64,000 bases of DNA, taken from NCBI GenBank assembly GCA_022457155.1, contig JAJGOT010000313.1, forward strand, positions 62,001 through 126,000. Direction: 5' to 3'. Under the pieces are notes generated by a model, which made no database searches, was not told where the DNA came from, and saw nothing but the letters and a program-made list of their open reading frames with translations. Source of the DNA: Cladopsammia gracilis (lineage: Eukaryota > Cnidaria > Anthozoa > Scleractinia > Dendrophylliidae). The position numbers were made by a program, and so were the translations under genes. This document shows, piece by piece, positions 33,004-45,133 of this stretch; position 1 is the stretch's first letter, and every line of letters starts with the position of its first letter.

Positions 33004-36000
33004 CTAGTGTTCCTCCGCAAGGTCTACGATTGCAAAGTTCGACGCACAGTCCATAAGCCACGCCAAAGGCATGGTACAAACGGAATGAGTGTTCCAGATA
33101 TGGGGCTTTTTCTCCGCCAGAGAATCATAGATGACGTACTGTGTGCAACGATACTGTTTCGATTTGGGATTTGCATGGTAAGCAACTGGCGCTAAAGTGA
33201 AAGCTTGGTTAGCTGCCTTGTGAACTTTGTTAGAGGTTGGTAGACAAAGAGACTCGTCCACATCCGGTTTGGGTTCACGTGACAGAATTGTCCCTCCACC
33301 ATACTTGACCATCTGGATAAGGTCTTCCTTTGGGGGGTGGTGTGGGGAAAATTCACCATAAAAGTAAAACTGGCAACCGTCAAATAACCCAGGCAGCTGG
33401 AACACAAAACGAAGATGAATAATCAATTGAAGTTGTTTAAACTAGTTTTGTTTTACAAAATACAGCCTTAACTACTAAGTTTAGCTTTAAAAATTTAATT
33501 CAATTCTTGCTTGAGAAATACCCTTTTACTATTCAAACTGTACAAATTTTTCACGAGAATGGTTTAAGGGCGTGAAACTAGGCTAAACGTGGAATTCACA
33601 CTTTGAATTAGCATGTATAAGTATAAATGCTTGTGATTTTTTACATCCTTGGTCGTTTTCGCTCAAAATCCATTACAGAAGGAAGTCGTGTTCTTTTCGT
33701 CTGCTGCCTCCTGTCACCGCGTTCCTGTACTCCAAGCTGTTTCTTTAGGTCGTCTTCGTCTCAGGCTATTTTGGCTTCTTCGCATCCAAGGTCAGCAAAA
33801 TTGCTTTTAATATGTTTTGCTGATTGTGGCCAGCGCGGGCTTATTTGGTTCCCTCGCAGGCCACTCACCTGGTCAGCAAAATATTTGCCAAGTGATTTGT
33901 TTGTTGGAACCGGCGCATACTAGATCAGCAAAATATTTTTGAAGCGCTTTGCCGGTTGGAGACGGACCCAAGTAACAGAAGGGGGTGATAAAGGGCTGGT
34001 TCCCACAAGCGACCTAATCGGAAGCTCGTTCGAAGTCGGAAGCGTAAGGAGTCTTACGTTTTAGTGGAAATCCAAAAACGGAGTCGCAATCGGAATCGCT
34101 CGACGGAGTCGGAATCGGAATCGGAAGGATCAGAAGGGTTCCTTTTTCTTCCGATTCCGCTTCTGCTTCCGTCGCTTACGATCTAGAAGAACCAACTGAA
34201 TCTTCACTACATTGTAACTTTCTTGCGATTCCGCTTCCGTCGCATCCGTCGCTAGCGGGAACCAGCTCTTTCACTGTGCAACGCTAAAAAATGTTGCTGT
34301 GACCGTTACAGAAAGTAGAACTCGCCGTTACTTTCTACAAAGGCTTGAATTAAGACATGCTTTTAACTAACAAACCTGTTTGAGTGAATTAATACGAGCT
34401 GTTTTGGGAGCCTCTACAGCAGCATCGTTTGTCCCTTTTACTCCGTACGGGGTTTCATCTAACCAGGCTTTTTGTCGAAAACATTTTTCTATCCCTGTGC
34501 AACAAATACAATGGCATAATAGGGCCATTTATACGGGAGAAAATAAGACGCGTCTTATCTAAGACGCGGCTTAAATAAGATGCGAAGTGTACCATTTATA
34601 CGTTTGCGTCCAACATAAGACGCGAAGATCACGTATAAATGGTTCGCGTCTTATTATTGATACGGCGCACTTGTTGTTCACGTCTTATTTAGGACGCGAA
34701 AGCATTTATACGAGGAAGTTCACGTCTTATTTAAGACGCGGACAAAATAAGAACAGCTGAAAACCCTGTTCTAAGATAAGACGCGTCTTATTTAATTCGC
34801 GTGTAAAATAAAGGCGGTGTCACACAGTCGAGACCTAAACTCACGATCAGCTCACGACCTTCACGATCTAAATTTGTAAAATATCGCGAAAAGAACGTAG
34901 GAAATGTGGCGTCAAAATATAAAAATACCACAAGGTGAAGTCCAACTCACGTTTGTCAAGAGCTATACACGAGTTACAAACGAGCTATACACGATCAACA
35001 GACGTGCCGTAACAGAGCAATCCACGTTCATTCGCGTCCTACTCGCGATCTGTTGGCGACCTATCAGTGGGACTGGCGATCAATTAGAGCGGCTCACGAG
35101 CGGCTCCCGAGCGTCAAGAGCATTTAAGAGCAGTTGACGACGGTTTGGCGTCCGCTACCCGACGAAGATAGATCGGCTGACTCTCACGATTGTTTTGAGC
35201 ATGGTCAAAATGTTCGTGAGAGTTTGCCGACTTATCACGTCCTTCAAGACACACTGAAGACCACTTAAGTCCTATATCAGAGCCCGTCAAGTGCTCTAAG
35301 ACCTCTCGCGAGGGACTCATGATTTTTGTCACTTTTCGCATCGTCAGGTAATCGTGAAGCAAAATCGCGACTGTGTGACACCCGCATAAGACACGAATGC
35401 TTATTTTGTACTGTTTATACGATCGGTTCGCGTCATATTTAAGTCGCGTCTTAGATAAGACGCGTCTTATTTTCTGTCGTATAAATGGCCCTAATATGAA
35501 TGACTAGACATACAAAAAGTAGCGTAAATTTGCGATGAAACAGATTGCCCTATTGCCAGTGCTATTTGATTTAACTTTGATGTTGTTATGTTGGGTATCA
35601 CGGAAAATATTTATTTTCTCTACTGGCTTCCCATTACATAGCCCGCAAAGATGTGCAGTTGTTGGCTCTGGTAGCCAAACCATAGAAATATGTCAAAACG
35701 ATGGCATGATTAATCAAAGAACGTAACAGCATCACTTATTTGGCCACTCTACAACCAAATCTTATCTACAATCTAACAACAAATGAATAGCGGGGACGAA
35801 ACCGCGGAATTCAAAATGATTTTGTGTAAATTTTCAACGGTTTTAGTTTAATTGGAGGTTTTTTGGTGGATTTTCAGGGTTATAAAGGCTAGCACTCTTA
35901 AATATATTACCAGTGGCTTAATGTAATGTGGCATAATTATACGAGCTCTCTGGTTGAGATTGAGGGATGATGTAGTAGGCCGATGTTATGTGGATTGTAT

Positions 36001-37564
36001 TTTTGGAGAACTGGTTTTGTACAGATTTACAATGCCTTATATGGAGGAGAAATTTCATGTGTATTTTCAGAGGTCTACCGGCAGACCATCGTTTAATGCA
36101 GAGGCAACTTTGAGCTGATTAAGGGAAGACCAGTTTTGTATTTTCAGCGGTTCAATGAGGAGGCAATCTTGCGTACATTTTCGGCGGCTCAACGAAGGGG
36201 CAAAAGTCAATAACTGCTACGATTTGAGTTAATCATGAGTATTTTGGTGGACAGGAAAGCAGGCAGCTATTACGTTATGTGACAGTAAAAGACGGGCGGA
36301 AGACCGTCATCAGTTGAGATACCTTGTACCGCTTGAGGTCCTGTATGAGTGATACTTGTGTTTACAACAGTAAATCATGTACTTACACTCGTAGTTCACT
36401 ATCCATTTTCCAGTCACGACACCATTTAGATATTTTATGGTCCTTGGGCAAACTCCTTTACTGTTCGAAGCTGTCACGATGTGACTCACTATGCCAATAT
36501 TAAACAGAAAATATTTATGATAAGTTACAAGTGAAAGGAGATAAAATAGCTTAGTCTAACAAATTCAGCTCTAACAAACGCGTTTTTTAGCTTCATTCGT
36601 TTTACCTACCAGCAAGAGAGAACTCATTGGCAATCTTTGCATTTAGAATCAGTGAACATTTCTGCAGATTTGCCTGAATAGATAAAAAAAAAATAGGAAA
36701 TCACCTTATCATAAAAGCTCTGTGAAATAACCTAACCTTTGATGTTCACCTAGAAACATAACTGACTTGCGGGAGTTGAGTGCGAGCGTTCTCAGACCCG
36801 TGTCTGAGAATCAGGCTAACGTTTCCCATGAAACCATCATTTGGGAGCGTCACACAATTCATCAACCCAGGAAGTATTGAGTGACAACAAAAACAATGGC
36901 TGCACACAAAACAAAACCTGCACTAACTTTAAGAAATCTGTTATAACAATAATGGTAATGTTCATAACTGATATAAAAGCTTGTATTACCTTTTGCTCTG
37001 AGCTAAGACCAGTTGCTAGAAGGACTTTAGGGGAATCTTGTGAACACTGCACATACAAAGGAAAGAAACTGTCAAAAATATATCACTACAGTCACTGAAC
37101 TTGGCAAAAAGGTGACTGTTTCATGATTTTGGAACAGCTAACAAGGGTTGCAAACAAGTCACTCTAAAAATCTAGTAAATTGACTGGAAAAAAGGTAGCT
37201 TCTTGGTGCTATGGATGTGTAAAAAAAAGAAGCTTCAAAAGACAATAAACAATAACCACAAAACAACACAGAAGCTAACCAACAATAGCTTCCGCAACAC
37301 TATAAGAAATACCCAAAAAGGAGCATTCAGTATCATTAACATGCACAATTAGTCACCCACAAGAGGTAGTTGTGCAGAGTAGTTTGAAAGTAATTTAATA
37401 GTATATTTTCCTGAAGCAGACGAAAAAATAAAAATAAAATCTATTTATTTTATTACTAGCCTTTCCACTGAGAGGCAGTGATTTAATCCGAGATGAAGAT
37501 CCACTGTCCTTTTTAGATGTTACTGTGGACAAGAGGGACCGCATCTCTTCAGTTGCTGCATAAT
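33004..37564 (-). CDS. BARD1: BARD1 (BRCA1-associated RING domain protein), last six exons
   Basis: Partner of BRCA1 in the nuclear E3 ubiquitin ligase of homologous recombination. Exons on the minus strand: 37564-37461, 37046-36990, 36673-36610, 36488-36387, 34494-34376, 33396-33004 (stop included), about 279 codons. The first carries PIDYAATEEMRSLL, the end of the ankyrin domain. BRCT1 starts KVLLATGLSSEQK and continues through ILNAKIANEF, VSHIVTASNS, TIKYLNGVVTGKW. BRCT2 starts LFDGCQFYFYGEF and contains TQYVIYD. The Ser/Thr-Gly and Lys that bind the ligand in BRCT1 are present (ATG; TIK). Vertebrate BARD1 is about 780 residues, so RING and ankyrin exons are missing here; none was found up to 52 kb. 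The first donor must be GC (AAAG/GCTAGT) to keep the frame. Confidence 0.92.
33991..34271. mobile_element. Palindromic MITE in the last BARD1 intron
   Basis: Ends aagggctggttcccac / gggaaccagctcttt enclose 'cggaagc', 'cggaatcg' and complementary 'ccgattccgcttc' words in both orientations, about 280 bp. Confidence 0.75.
34521..35492. mobile_element. MITE B, split by an inserted MITE A
   Basis: Inverted ends agggccatttatacg / cgtataaatggccct, with repeated 'taagacgcg' / 'cgcgtctta' words, flanked by AAT on both sides. Without the MITE A insertion at 34814-35385 it would be about 400 bp. Its left end is only 26 bp from the acceptor of the BARD1 exon at 34494. Confidence 0.85.
34814..35385. mobile_element. 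MITE family A, copy 2 (inserted in MITE B)
   Basis: Reverse-oriented, near-identical copy of 666-1235, with ends gcggtgtcacacagtcg / cgactgtgtgacacccgc. Sequence of MITE B continues on both sides. Confidence 0.85.
37194..37313. mobile_element. Short MITE, copy 3 of 3 (diverged)
   Basis: Diverged copy of 21072-21203 ('gtagcttcttggtgctatgg' ... 'cttccgcaacactataag') in the BARD1 intron between exons 37564-37461 and 37046-36990. Confidence 0.65.
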
Positions 37565-37748
37565 CTATTGGAAGGAGTACCCGTTTGTTTATGAACGTGT
37601 AAACAAAAAATATGTTAGAATAACTGTTCACTGTTGGAAGAAACATGCACTTTATAAGTCAATTTTGAGTTGCCGGCCATATTAAGGTGTCACACAACAG
37701 TTCCCAGCATTTTCCATCACTTATACTTTGATGAATAAAAAATTAATA

Positions 37749-37926
37749 CAGTCGAACCTCTCCTTACAGACACCTCCATAATATGGACACCTCTCTATTA
37801 CGGGCAGTTCTATTGGTCCTGAATACACAAAAATTCATACAATCCCTACCTCTATAATACGGACACCTCTTTAATACGGACACTTTGGTCTGTCCCCTTG
37901 GTGTTCGTACTAAGGAGGTTCGACTG
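37749..37926. mobile_element. pogo/Tigger-like MITE (178 bp, TA flanks)
   Basis: Ends CAGTCGAACCTC / GAGGTTCGACTG flanked by TA on both sides; the inside has repeated 'aatacggacacctct'. CAGT...ACTG-type ends with TA are the mark of pogo-type Tc1/mariner elements. A related end ('gaggattgactgta') is at 19935-19955. Confidence 0.8.
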
Positions 37927-38881
37927 TACTACCATTCTTTATCAGTTAGTGCCACAATAATTAATGATATCAAACAAATGCCCAGTCATTGGTAAGCAAG
38001 TTACTGTATGGTCTCTTTTATGATGTAACAGGTTACCATAGTAACAGCATAACCTGTTAAAGACACTCTCAATTTTAGCTTTAAAAATTTCGACCCGTTT
38101 TTTTATACTAAAAGTCCATGTTCCACTGATTCATAATTAATTTTCCAATTTAAGTTATGGTCAAGTGTGCAATCTATTTTTTTTTTTCTTACCTCAAAGT
38201 TGGCCTATTTGAGCCAAATATATGGGTCAAGGGACAACCAGCGCACGGCTAAAATATGCAAATTAGGACTTGTGACGTCAACAGTTGTGCAGCCCTTCGT
38301 AGTCAACATGGTTGTCAAAATTCATCGTCGCAGGACATTTCCAACTGAGCAAAACTGCAAACATATAGCTAAAAAAGTGGTTTGTTTACAAGAAATACTG
38401 AAGCGTCTGAAAGCGACACCGCATTTTTGGCATTTTTGCACAACTGATGACATCACCATGTTATTTGCTTCTGTTTTTCTGCCGTAAGGATCAGTTTGCC
38501 ATTTCTTTTGTTTGTCACAAAAACTTTAGCGCACACTTGAGGAAACAGCTGAGCTAACTACCTCGCGAGCAATTTTGCTCAATACTTGTCTCAAGTGTGC
38601 GGCAGGCTTTAGCAACCACGACGGCAATGGCAGCGAGAACGGCACAAAACAATAGGTTTAATGAGCGAAAACAATGCCTCTGCACGTGCGTTTTACATTT
38701 GGTACATTTCACTGTCGTTCGCTGCAAAACAACAACTTCAAATGACCAAATTATAGCGGAGCTCTGCGGGCCGAAGGCCCGCACGGAGCGCCATACTCAT
38801 AGAACCAGAGAACCATAGAACCCATGCTCGTCATTTTTCATGGTATATATTATTAGGTATATATTATTATATATATTTTTT

Positions 38882-39003
38882 AGGCCCAGTTCAAACGTCG
38901 AACTTCACATGTGCCGAACCTAATGCAAATGAGCAAAATCTATCGTTCTTACTAATTTGCATTAGGTTCGGCACATGTGAAGTTCGACGTTTGAACTGGG
39001 CCT
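38882..39003. mobile_element. Perfect 122-bp palindrome
   Basis: aggcccagttcaaacgtcga and its complement at the other end pair almost without mismatch, with an inner 'cctaatgcaaat' / 'atttgcattagg'. TTA/TAA lie at the borders. Flanked by a repeat also seen at 20260-20530 ('gcagcgagaacggcacaaaa', 'cacgtgcgtt'). Confidence 0.85.
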
Positions 39004-40264
39004 AAGAGAACGTTAACACACGACGGTTTACCTTGCTCTATTTGAACTTGAAAGCTGTCCCTACCAATTCAGCTCTTGGACAATTCCAGTAACATTAGGC
39101 AAATTAAACAATTTGGAAAAATTTCAAAGTAGTTTAAATGAGCGCAAATTCTTTTTGCAATGATGTTTTCTTTGGCGTCGGCGTCGTGGTTGCTAAAGCT
39201 CCCTAGTATTCATGTAAACACTACCTTAGACGTTTACATTGCGGGAAGAGCAAGATAAAAACGAAGCATGAATAAAATGGTGCCGTGCTGCCCAAAGTGG
39301 ACTTCTACGTACGATACCAATATGGGTGCAGAAATGCGGAACTGTAGTGGCGCCACCGCGAAAAGTCGTCTGTTTTTGTGGGCTATCAAGAGTGACCATG
39401 TCATTCTTTCTTTCATGTTGTACGCAACTTTTTATAATTTAAACCTAGATTTATAAGAATTGCCAAAACCTACAGTAAAAGAACAAACAAACAATAGAGT
39501 GAATCACAGACAAATTCAACAATAGACAGGAGCGTTGGAGAAGGTCCCTTTCATTCATACATGTACCTCATCTATTTGGCATTTCATCTGGTCTCCAACT
39601 CTCAGGGTATCCTCGATTGCTCCTACATGAAGTACATAGCCTCCATGAATCTGAACATTAGTGACTGAAAATTCCACTTCCTGTAACAGATAAAAAGATT
39701 TACGATAGGACACAAAAAACAGGGTAGAATGACTGGGAAAAATTGTTTTTGTTTAACAAGTGATTCAAAGAAATTGTACAATAGGCTGTAATGCTCTCTC
39801 TTCTGCAGATTCTTATTGGCAGGGGCATAAAGGAAAATCTGCTGAATTAAGTGAGTGCAGGCACAAAAGACGAGAACATCGATTGACTTCTCTCTGCAGA
39901 GGAGAAATCTAACTGAATGTTGATAATTCTTGCTATCATTCTAAACCAAATCCAATAAATGGTAGGATATTATGAATAATTTTGTATTGAAACATTTGTA
40001 GTTTAACTTCTTGCGTTATTAAAAAGGGCATCATGTATACACTAGTTAAGCATTCTTTGGTAAATCCATAACGTAAAATTCTTGTTTCAGCTGTTGGAGC
40101 TTGGGCGAAATGATCTAGGATGGCCGCATAAGCAGCTTTTTTAGGTTACGTCTCCAACTTGAGAGAATGGAATTTATCAACCCATAATATGTAGTAAAGT
40201 GGACTTTTATGTGGAATTTCTGTTGAAATTGGTCAAAGGATAAGAAGGTGAAGTCAACATTTAG

Positions 40265-40925
40265 CTAGTCCTGAATGTGTATGATTCCACTATGGTACCA
40301 ATGTTTGAAAAAAACTGTGCTTTTGTTCATTAAAATATAATTATTTTTCCAGATGATTTCTTTCTGTACATTGATAGTATTTTCAGATATCATATGTCTA
40401 TAGTCCTGCCAGTACCTCAGCACGGAGTGATAGAAAGCAGGAAGGTTATCTAGTTTTATTGAAGTTAAGTCATAGCGCAGTCTAATAAAAAGGCAAAGCC
40501 ACTTAGATGGATCAGGGTGTACTCTGGGATGGCTTTCCACGCAGCATCTGAGTCTTGACGTATTCTATCAATCCAGGCGACTTTTAGGGAAATTTCCATT
40601 ATACCAAAATCTATCATTTTTAGACCGCCGCTAGCTTGATTGATTGTGGCCTTTTTAATTTTCGATGGCTTGATATCCCAAATAAAATTTAAAATCATAT
40701 TGTTAACTGTATCTATCACATGACGGGGCAAATAAAGATTAGAAGCATTGTAAATTAATTTTGACAGTGAAGTTTTTACAATGTTGATCGTTCCAATTAA
40801 CGCATTTCCAAATATTCAAAACCTTTTCTATGTTGCATAACTTACCATCGAAATTTAGTTTATCAGCTTTGGGCAAGTTACTGATCATTGCTGCAGTGCG
40901 ACATGCCTTACTGTGAGCACCCAAC
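40265..40925 (-). mobile_element. LINE reverse-transcriptase C-terminal fragment
   Basis: Minus-strand frames, broken by frameshifts, carry NFDGKLCNIEKVLNIWK, then PRHVIDTVNNMILNFIWD, PSKIKKATINQ and GGLKMIDF. These are the characteristic C-terminal motifs of L1/Tx1-type ORF2 ('...FIWxxKxxKIxxxxL...GGLxxxD'). No promoter, endonuclease or tail is seen; it is a truncated remnant inside the AARS pseudogene. Confidence 0.8.
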
Positions 40926-41299
40926 GAACTTTCGTAATATAGTTAGCCAATCAGAGAGCGCAAATTCAATTGTCAGGTACGCCTCCTAGTAAAGTTGAGC
41001 ACAATGGAATGTTATCTTGTCGCTTTATGTTTAGTAACAAGACACAAAGATTTTATTCACTACATTGCTTCATTAATATCCTCAGTTGTGAAAATGATTA
41101 TAAAAATTAACTCTTTTTTTAGTTGAAAAGATATAGTTATGATATTATTACAAGACAAAAAATTATACAACTTGGCAAATAACTTTGTATATGTTGTAGT
41201 TCAATTTTGCTCATGGTACAATTTATATTTATTTTGTACTGGTACAATTTATTTACACCAGTACGAAATAGTTGATATCGTGGAAACTTGTAAAAATGT

Positions 41300-41420
41300 T
41301 TGTTGGCCAGCGGAATGTTTCGCGGGCGGCGTCTGTACATGTGTGTCTGTGCATTGGGCAGGGCCAATTCGCGGGCGCGTATGACGTCGCATAACATCCG
41401 GGATCTTAGCAATTTTGAAA
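41300..41420 (+). repeat. Fragment of repeat D
   Basis: 'ggccagcggaatgtttcgcg', 'gcgggcgcgtatgacgtcgc' and 'aacatccgggatcttagcaa' match the 5' parts of the copies at 12096 and 58161. It lies just downstream of an AARS pseudogene block, overlapping neither splice site. Confidence 0.55.
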
Positions 41421-43756
41421 GCATCGCACTGTCAAAAAGCCACTCACTTCATCTCCTTCTTTGGTCATGAATCCCTGGTTGTATGCCCGCCCTGCTCGCC
41501 ATAAAAGCATGTTCTATCCAGCACAAAAGCACAATGGCTGCCGCTCGTGACCTAAAAAACATACTCCTTTTCAAAAATAATCGCCTTTACTGTACCCACC
41601 ATAGGTTCAAAAACTAGACCAAAAAAACACAATTTTGTGTCATGTCTAATCAACCTTTTGCTTACTTAGAATGGCCAAGTAAAAGTTCCCGACAAAGTTT
41701 CTGAAATCTTCACTTGGAGCTCAGAGTCAAATGTAGTCCTGGGGGGAGGGGGGATCTCTCATTTAAAGATGACGAGTGTGATCGTTGGAAATTTTTGAAA
41801 AAAACCTCCTTAAAGAAACTACAATCTTGTTTTGTGTACAGTGTACATGGCTCAAATTTGTTTTCACCCCTAAGAGGTACCAACTTTAAAACGACATAAT
41901 TTCATATTCTGTCATATATTTTGGTTCAATACATGTACCCTAAATGGTATTGTGATAATTTTAACGGTGGTCATTTTAGATTTTAGTACCCTTAGCAGCA
42001 CTAGTTTCCAAATAATTCCCCTAAAAGGTACGACAATCACCCCTGTCATTTTAATATGGGAGTCCCCCCCCCCCCCGGGAATGTAGTTGAATTGTATATT
42101 TTGGACTCTTCTGTTGTTCAGCCCTGGTAATTACTACCTGTATGTACAATGCAAGTAGTTTTAACTGTAAATTCCACTCACCATAATTGCCTTCTGTGTC
42201 AGAGATGTACATTTTATACTTGGGACTCTCGTTGGTGGGATCTAGATTGAACTCCTTCTGTAGCTTGTTGATGGGATGAACATCAAGTGTAATAGCATCA
42301 TTATTTCCAGAGCCTTTTCCTCTTGCAATTTTCTGTATGTAATAATACCTTTCACTACCAGAGTCAATTACAGCCGTTAGGAGACATGAAACCTCTTCTG
42401 CTGTACTTTTGCATGGTATAATTTGTTGTTCAATATTTTACAAATTAAAATTGCATTTGGGATTTTTCTTGAACAATTTTTGAATTTTGGCACTCTTAGG
42501 AGTTGAAGGCAGATTTGATTAAGGTTACATATACAGTATAGCTTTGTGGGTGTCTCCAGTGTGACAGCTCCAGCTTTTTAAAGTGTCCCCTACAAGCCAA
42601 AATTCACTTTTACACCTGTAGAAAACAGCTGTAAAAAATTATAGGGCATCATAAACACACTTCAGATCAAAACGTCATACTGTCATTTCTCGTCAGTTTT
42701 CACTCTTCTTTAATTTATCTTTTTTGGATGAAAGATCATTCTGAAACCTACATGCATGAAAAACAAATTTTAAGAAAGTGGTCGATCTGAAGGTACTCTG
42801 TAACTTAAATATCAGCATGATAATTTGTCGGTGCACACCTGGGGCTTTTTTCCTGCATTCTTCGTACATGTACATGCCCATGTCCACAGACAGTCCTTGT
42901 TCCTCAGCCATAAGTTGGGTCAAGTCCACAGGGAACCCATACATAACATACAGTCACCAAGCCACGTCACCAGGAATGACCTGATCTGTCAGCTTGCTTA
43001 CTGTTCTGTCAAAAAGTTTTCTTCCTCTGGCCAGAGTTTTGAGAAATTGTGTCTCCTCTTCAGTTTAAAATTGCTGCCATCAGCAAGACAAAAATTTCGA
43101 CTTCATGGGATGATAACTGGAAGAATTGGCAGCAAAGCAACGGAAATACTAAGGATATGGGAAAACCTATTAATATTTTGTCTGAAAATGCAAAATTGTC
43201 CTGAAAACAAAAAAATTATGCCACAAAAATCAACAATTTCTGGAGATCGATAAACTGAAAACACTTTGAAATTGTTAATGCCTGTGCCTCTTTCATCACC
43301 GATAACTGGAAAACAAACCAACTTATAAAGGAGAGAAAAAATATGACATTAACATGGGTTAAAACTCCTGAATGGTGATGGAAATTAATCATATAGTTTA
43401 TTTATAAAAATGATCAGTAGGTGTAAACATAATTCTTTGATTGAAATTTCGCATACTTCAAATTAACGATGGCAATTAAAGCTTACATGTACGTCTTACA
43501 CTGTGACCGAAAAGGCTCCAATTTAGACTAACTTGGACTATTAAGCAATGTACTGAGTTTGAAGTTAATAAAGGGCCAAGGGGTTTACTTTCTTCGCTAT
43601 TATTTTTTTTGGTAAAAAAACAGGCAGGCTATCCTTTCCATTCACAAGGAGGAATAAAATGTTTCCTCAGACGCCCGCATGTTTTGCAAGTTCATTCAGC
43701 TCAATTCTTATCAATTCAAAATTTCTGTGCAAAACTCCGTTAAAGTGTCTAAATTA

Positions 43757-44207
43757 CAGTACTTACCCGCTTATAAGAACCTACGGTTTTTCGAGGTTAG
43801 CCTAAACGGGTTCTAATATAAATGGTGCTTAGTGGAGTTTTAGGCTATTTAGGTTCTTAAACAGGTTCTTATTTTTATAAGAAAAATATGATACCAGTGC
43901 CTGGTAGAAGGGCGGCATGTATATTAATTTAATGCCAAAACCGGCCTGGCCTTTGGACAGTACTGTATGTACTGTACATATAACAATTTTAGAGATTTTT
44001 ATAGTACATACATGTTTAAGTTCACTACAGTACTTTTGAGAGTCGTGTCTTTTATCTTTGCTTGAAGATCTTTAAGGTTCATTTTCTAAAATAAGAACCT
44101 GTTTCAAATTTTAGGCTAAATAGGTTCTTATGTAAATGGGGTCTAAATTGATATTTTTAGGCTAACAGGTTCTTAAATTCTAGGTTCTTATAAGCGGGTA
44201 AGTACTG
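43757..44207. mobile_element. pogo/Tc1-type MITE with TA flanks (451 bp)
   Basis: Ends CAGTACTTACCCGCTTATAA / TTATAAGCGGGTAAGTACTG, each bordered by TA. Inner 'aggttctta' / 'taagaacct' words repeat in both orientations. Confidence 0.85.
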
Positions 44208-44439
44208 TATTCTTAGCTTCTTTTTTTTCTTATCCTCTAGCATTTAGCAATATTTCTTGTAGCAAAATTCCATGTTTTTTGTTGTTCTTGGCAAAACTGA
44301 ATCAGATTTGTGGAAGAAATGAAAGCCATTTAATATAAAAAAATGCATACACATTCAAATGCAAATGATGCCAAGGCTTTAAGAAGCCTTATAAAAGACA
44401 GTACGGATAGTTACGGTAGCCCAGAAGGGCACACTGAAT

Positions 44440-44712
44440 TCTAATCACTCACACCGAATTCCAATCACTCACACCGAATTCAAATCATTCACACCAAATT
44501 CAAATACATTTAATGTAAATAAGTCACATCAAATTCAAATAAGTCACACCGAATTCAACTAAGTCACACCGAATTTAGATAAGTCACGCGAATTCAAATA
44601 AGTCACACTGAATTCAAATAAGTCACACCAAATTCAACTGAAGTCACACCGAATTCAATTGAGTCACACCGAATTCAAATAAGTCACACCAAATTCAAAT
44701 CACTCACAGTGA
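44440..44712 (+). repeat. 20-bp satellite with EcoRI sites
   Basis: About 13 units of 'aagtcacaccgaattcaaat', most keeping GAATTC, between 44440 and 44712. No coding frame results. Units at the left end ('actcacaccgaattc') differ from the central ones. Confidence 0.9.
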
Positions 44713-45047
44713 AAGTGTAAAATGGTGGTGGCAGGCCTGCACTGACTCTTACCTCATGTTTTTAATGCCATTTGCTCCTTCTATATGTTTTGAATGGGTA
44801 TTCTACATTTAGCAGTTTGTTAAGAAGGGTTTTAGTGTAGACTGAGTTTTAGAACCTTTCAAAAGCCGCGTGCAACAGACTAGAGGTGAAGTCTGTTGGT
44901 TGTGGTTTCCTGTGGTGTTGCGCTTGTAGATTTTGACCTCATTTTAGCGTCCTTTTTTGCCTGGCGGTTGGTGTGTTGTTTTCTCCATTAATATTGGCAT
45001 GCAGATTTTTATGTTCATGTACATGTAGGAAAGGTTGAATTTCTCTA

Positions 45048-45133
45048 ACTATTCACACTGCATACATTAAAGTAACGCATATAAGATTAGTACATATGAA
45101 TAAATTATCACTTTGGCTCAACTGCAGTGCGGC
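45048..45133 (+). repeat. Direct repeat, left copy, of a decayed retroelement
   Basis: 'ctattcacactgcatacatt' to 'tcaactgcagtgcggcg' recurs almost unchanged at 48728-48817. The two copies bracket retroelement-like coding scraps, so they may be terminal or internal repeats of one element. Confidence 0.65.

Larger units (their letters stand above)
39567..43069 (-). pseudogene. Alanyl-tRNA synthetase pseudogene fragment (AARS-like, introns kept)
   Basis: Alanyl-tRNA synthetase charges tRNA-Ala; here only an internal part is left. Blocks on the minus strand in the right order: 43069-42839 ([19 protein letters not shown], then VIPGDVAW, a TGA stop, and YGFPVDLTQLMAEEQGL), 42332-42182 (ITLDVHPINKLQKEF, TNESPKYKMY), 41513-41448 (CFYGEQGGH, a frameshift, then QGFMTKEGDE) and 39680-39567 (NVQIHGGYVLHVGAIEDTL, RVGDQ). 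Splice sites remain, so it arose by DNA duplication, not by retroposition. The in-frame stop, the frameshift in the conserved FYAEQGGQ region, a missing exon between blocks two and three, and no catalytic N-terminal part nearby show it is dead. A LINE piece lies in its intron. Confidence 0.85.

Noticed and set aside
33627..33923. 98-codon plus frame in the last BARD1 intron
   Set aside because: No recognisable motif; opposite to BARD1 and within an intron; Ser/Cys/Phe-rich chance frame.
44440..44712. CRISPR-like array
   Set aside because: Units are contiguous 20-mers without unique spacers; the sequence is animal nuclear DNA.
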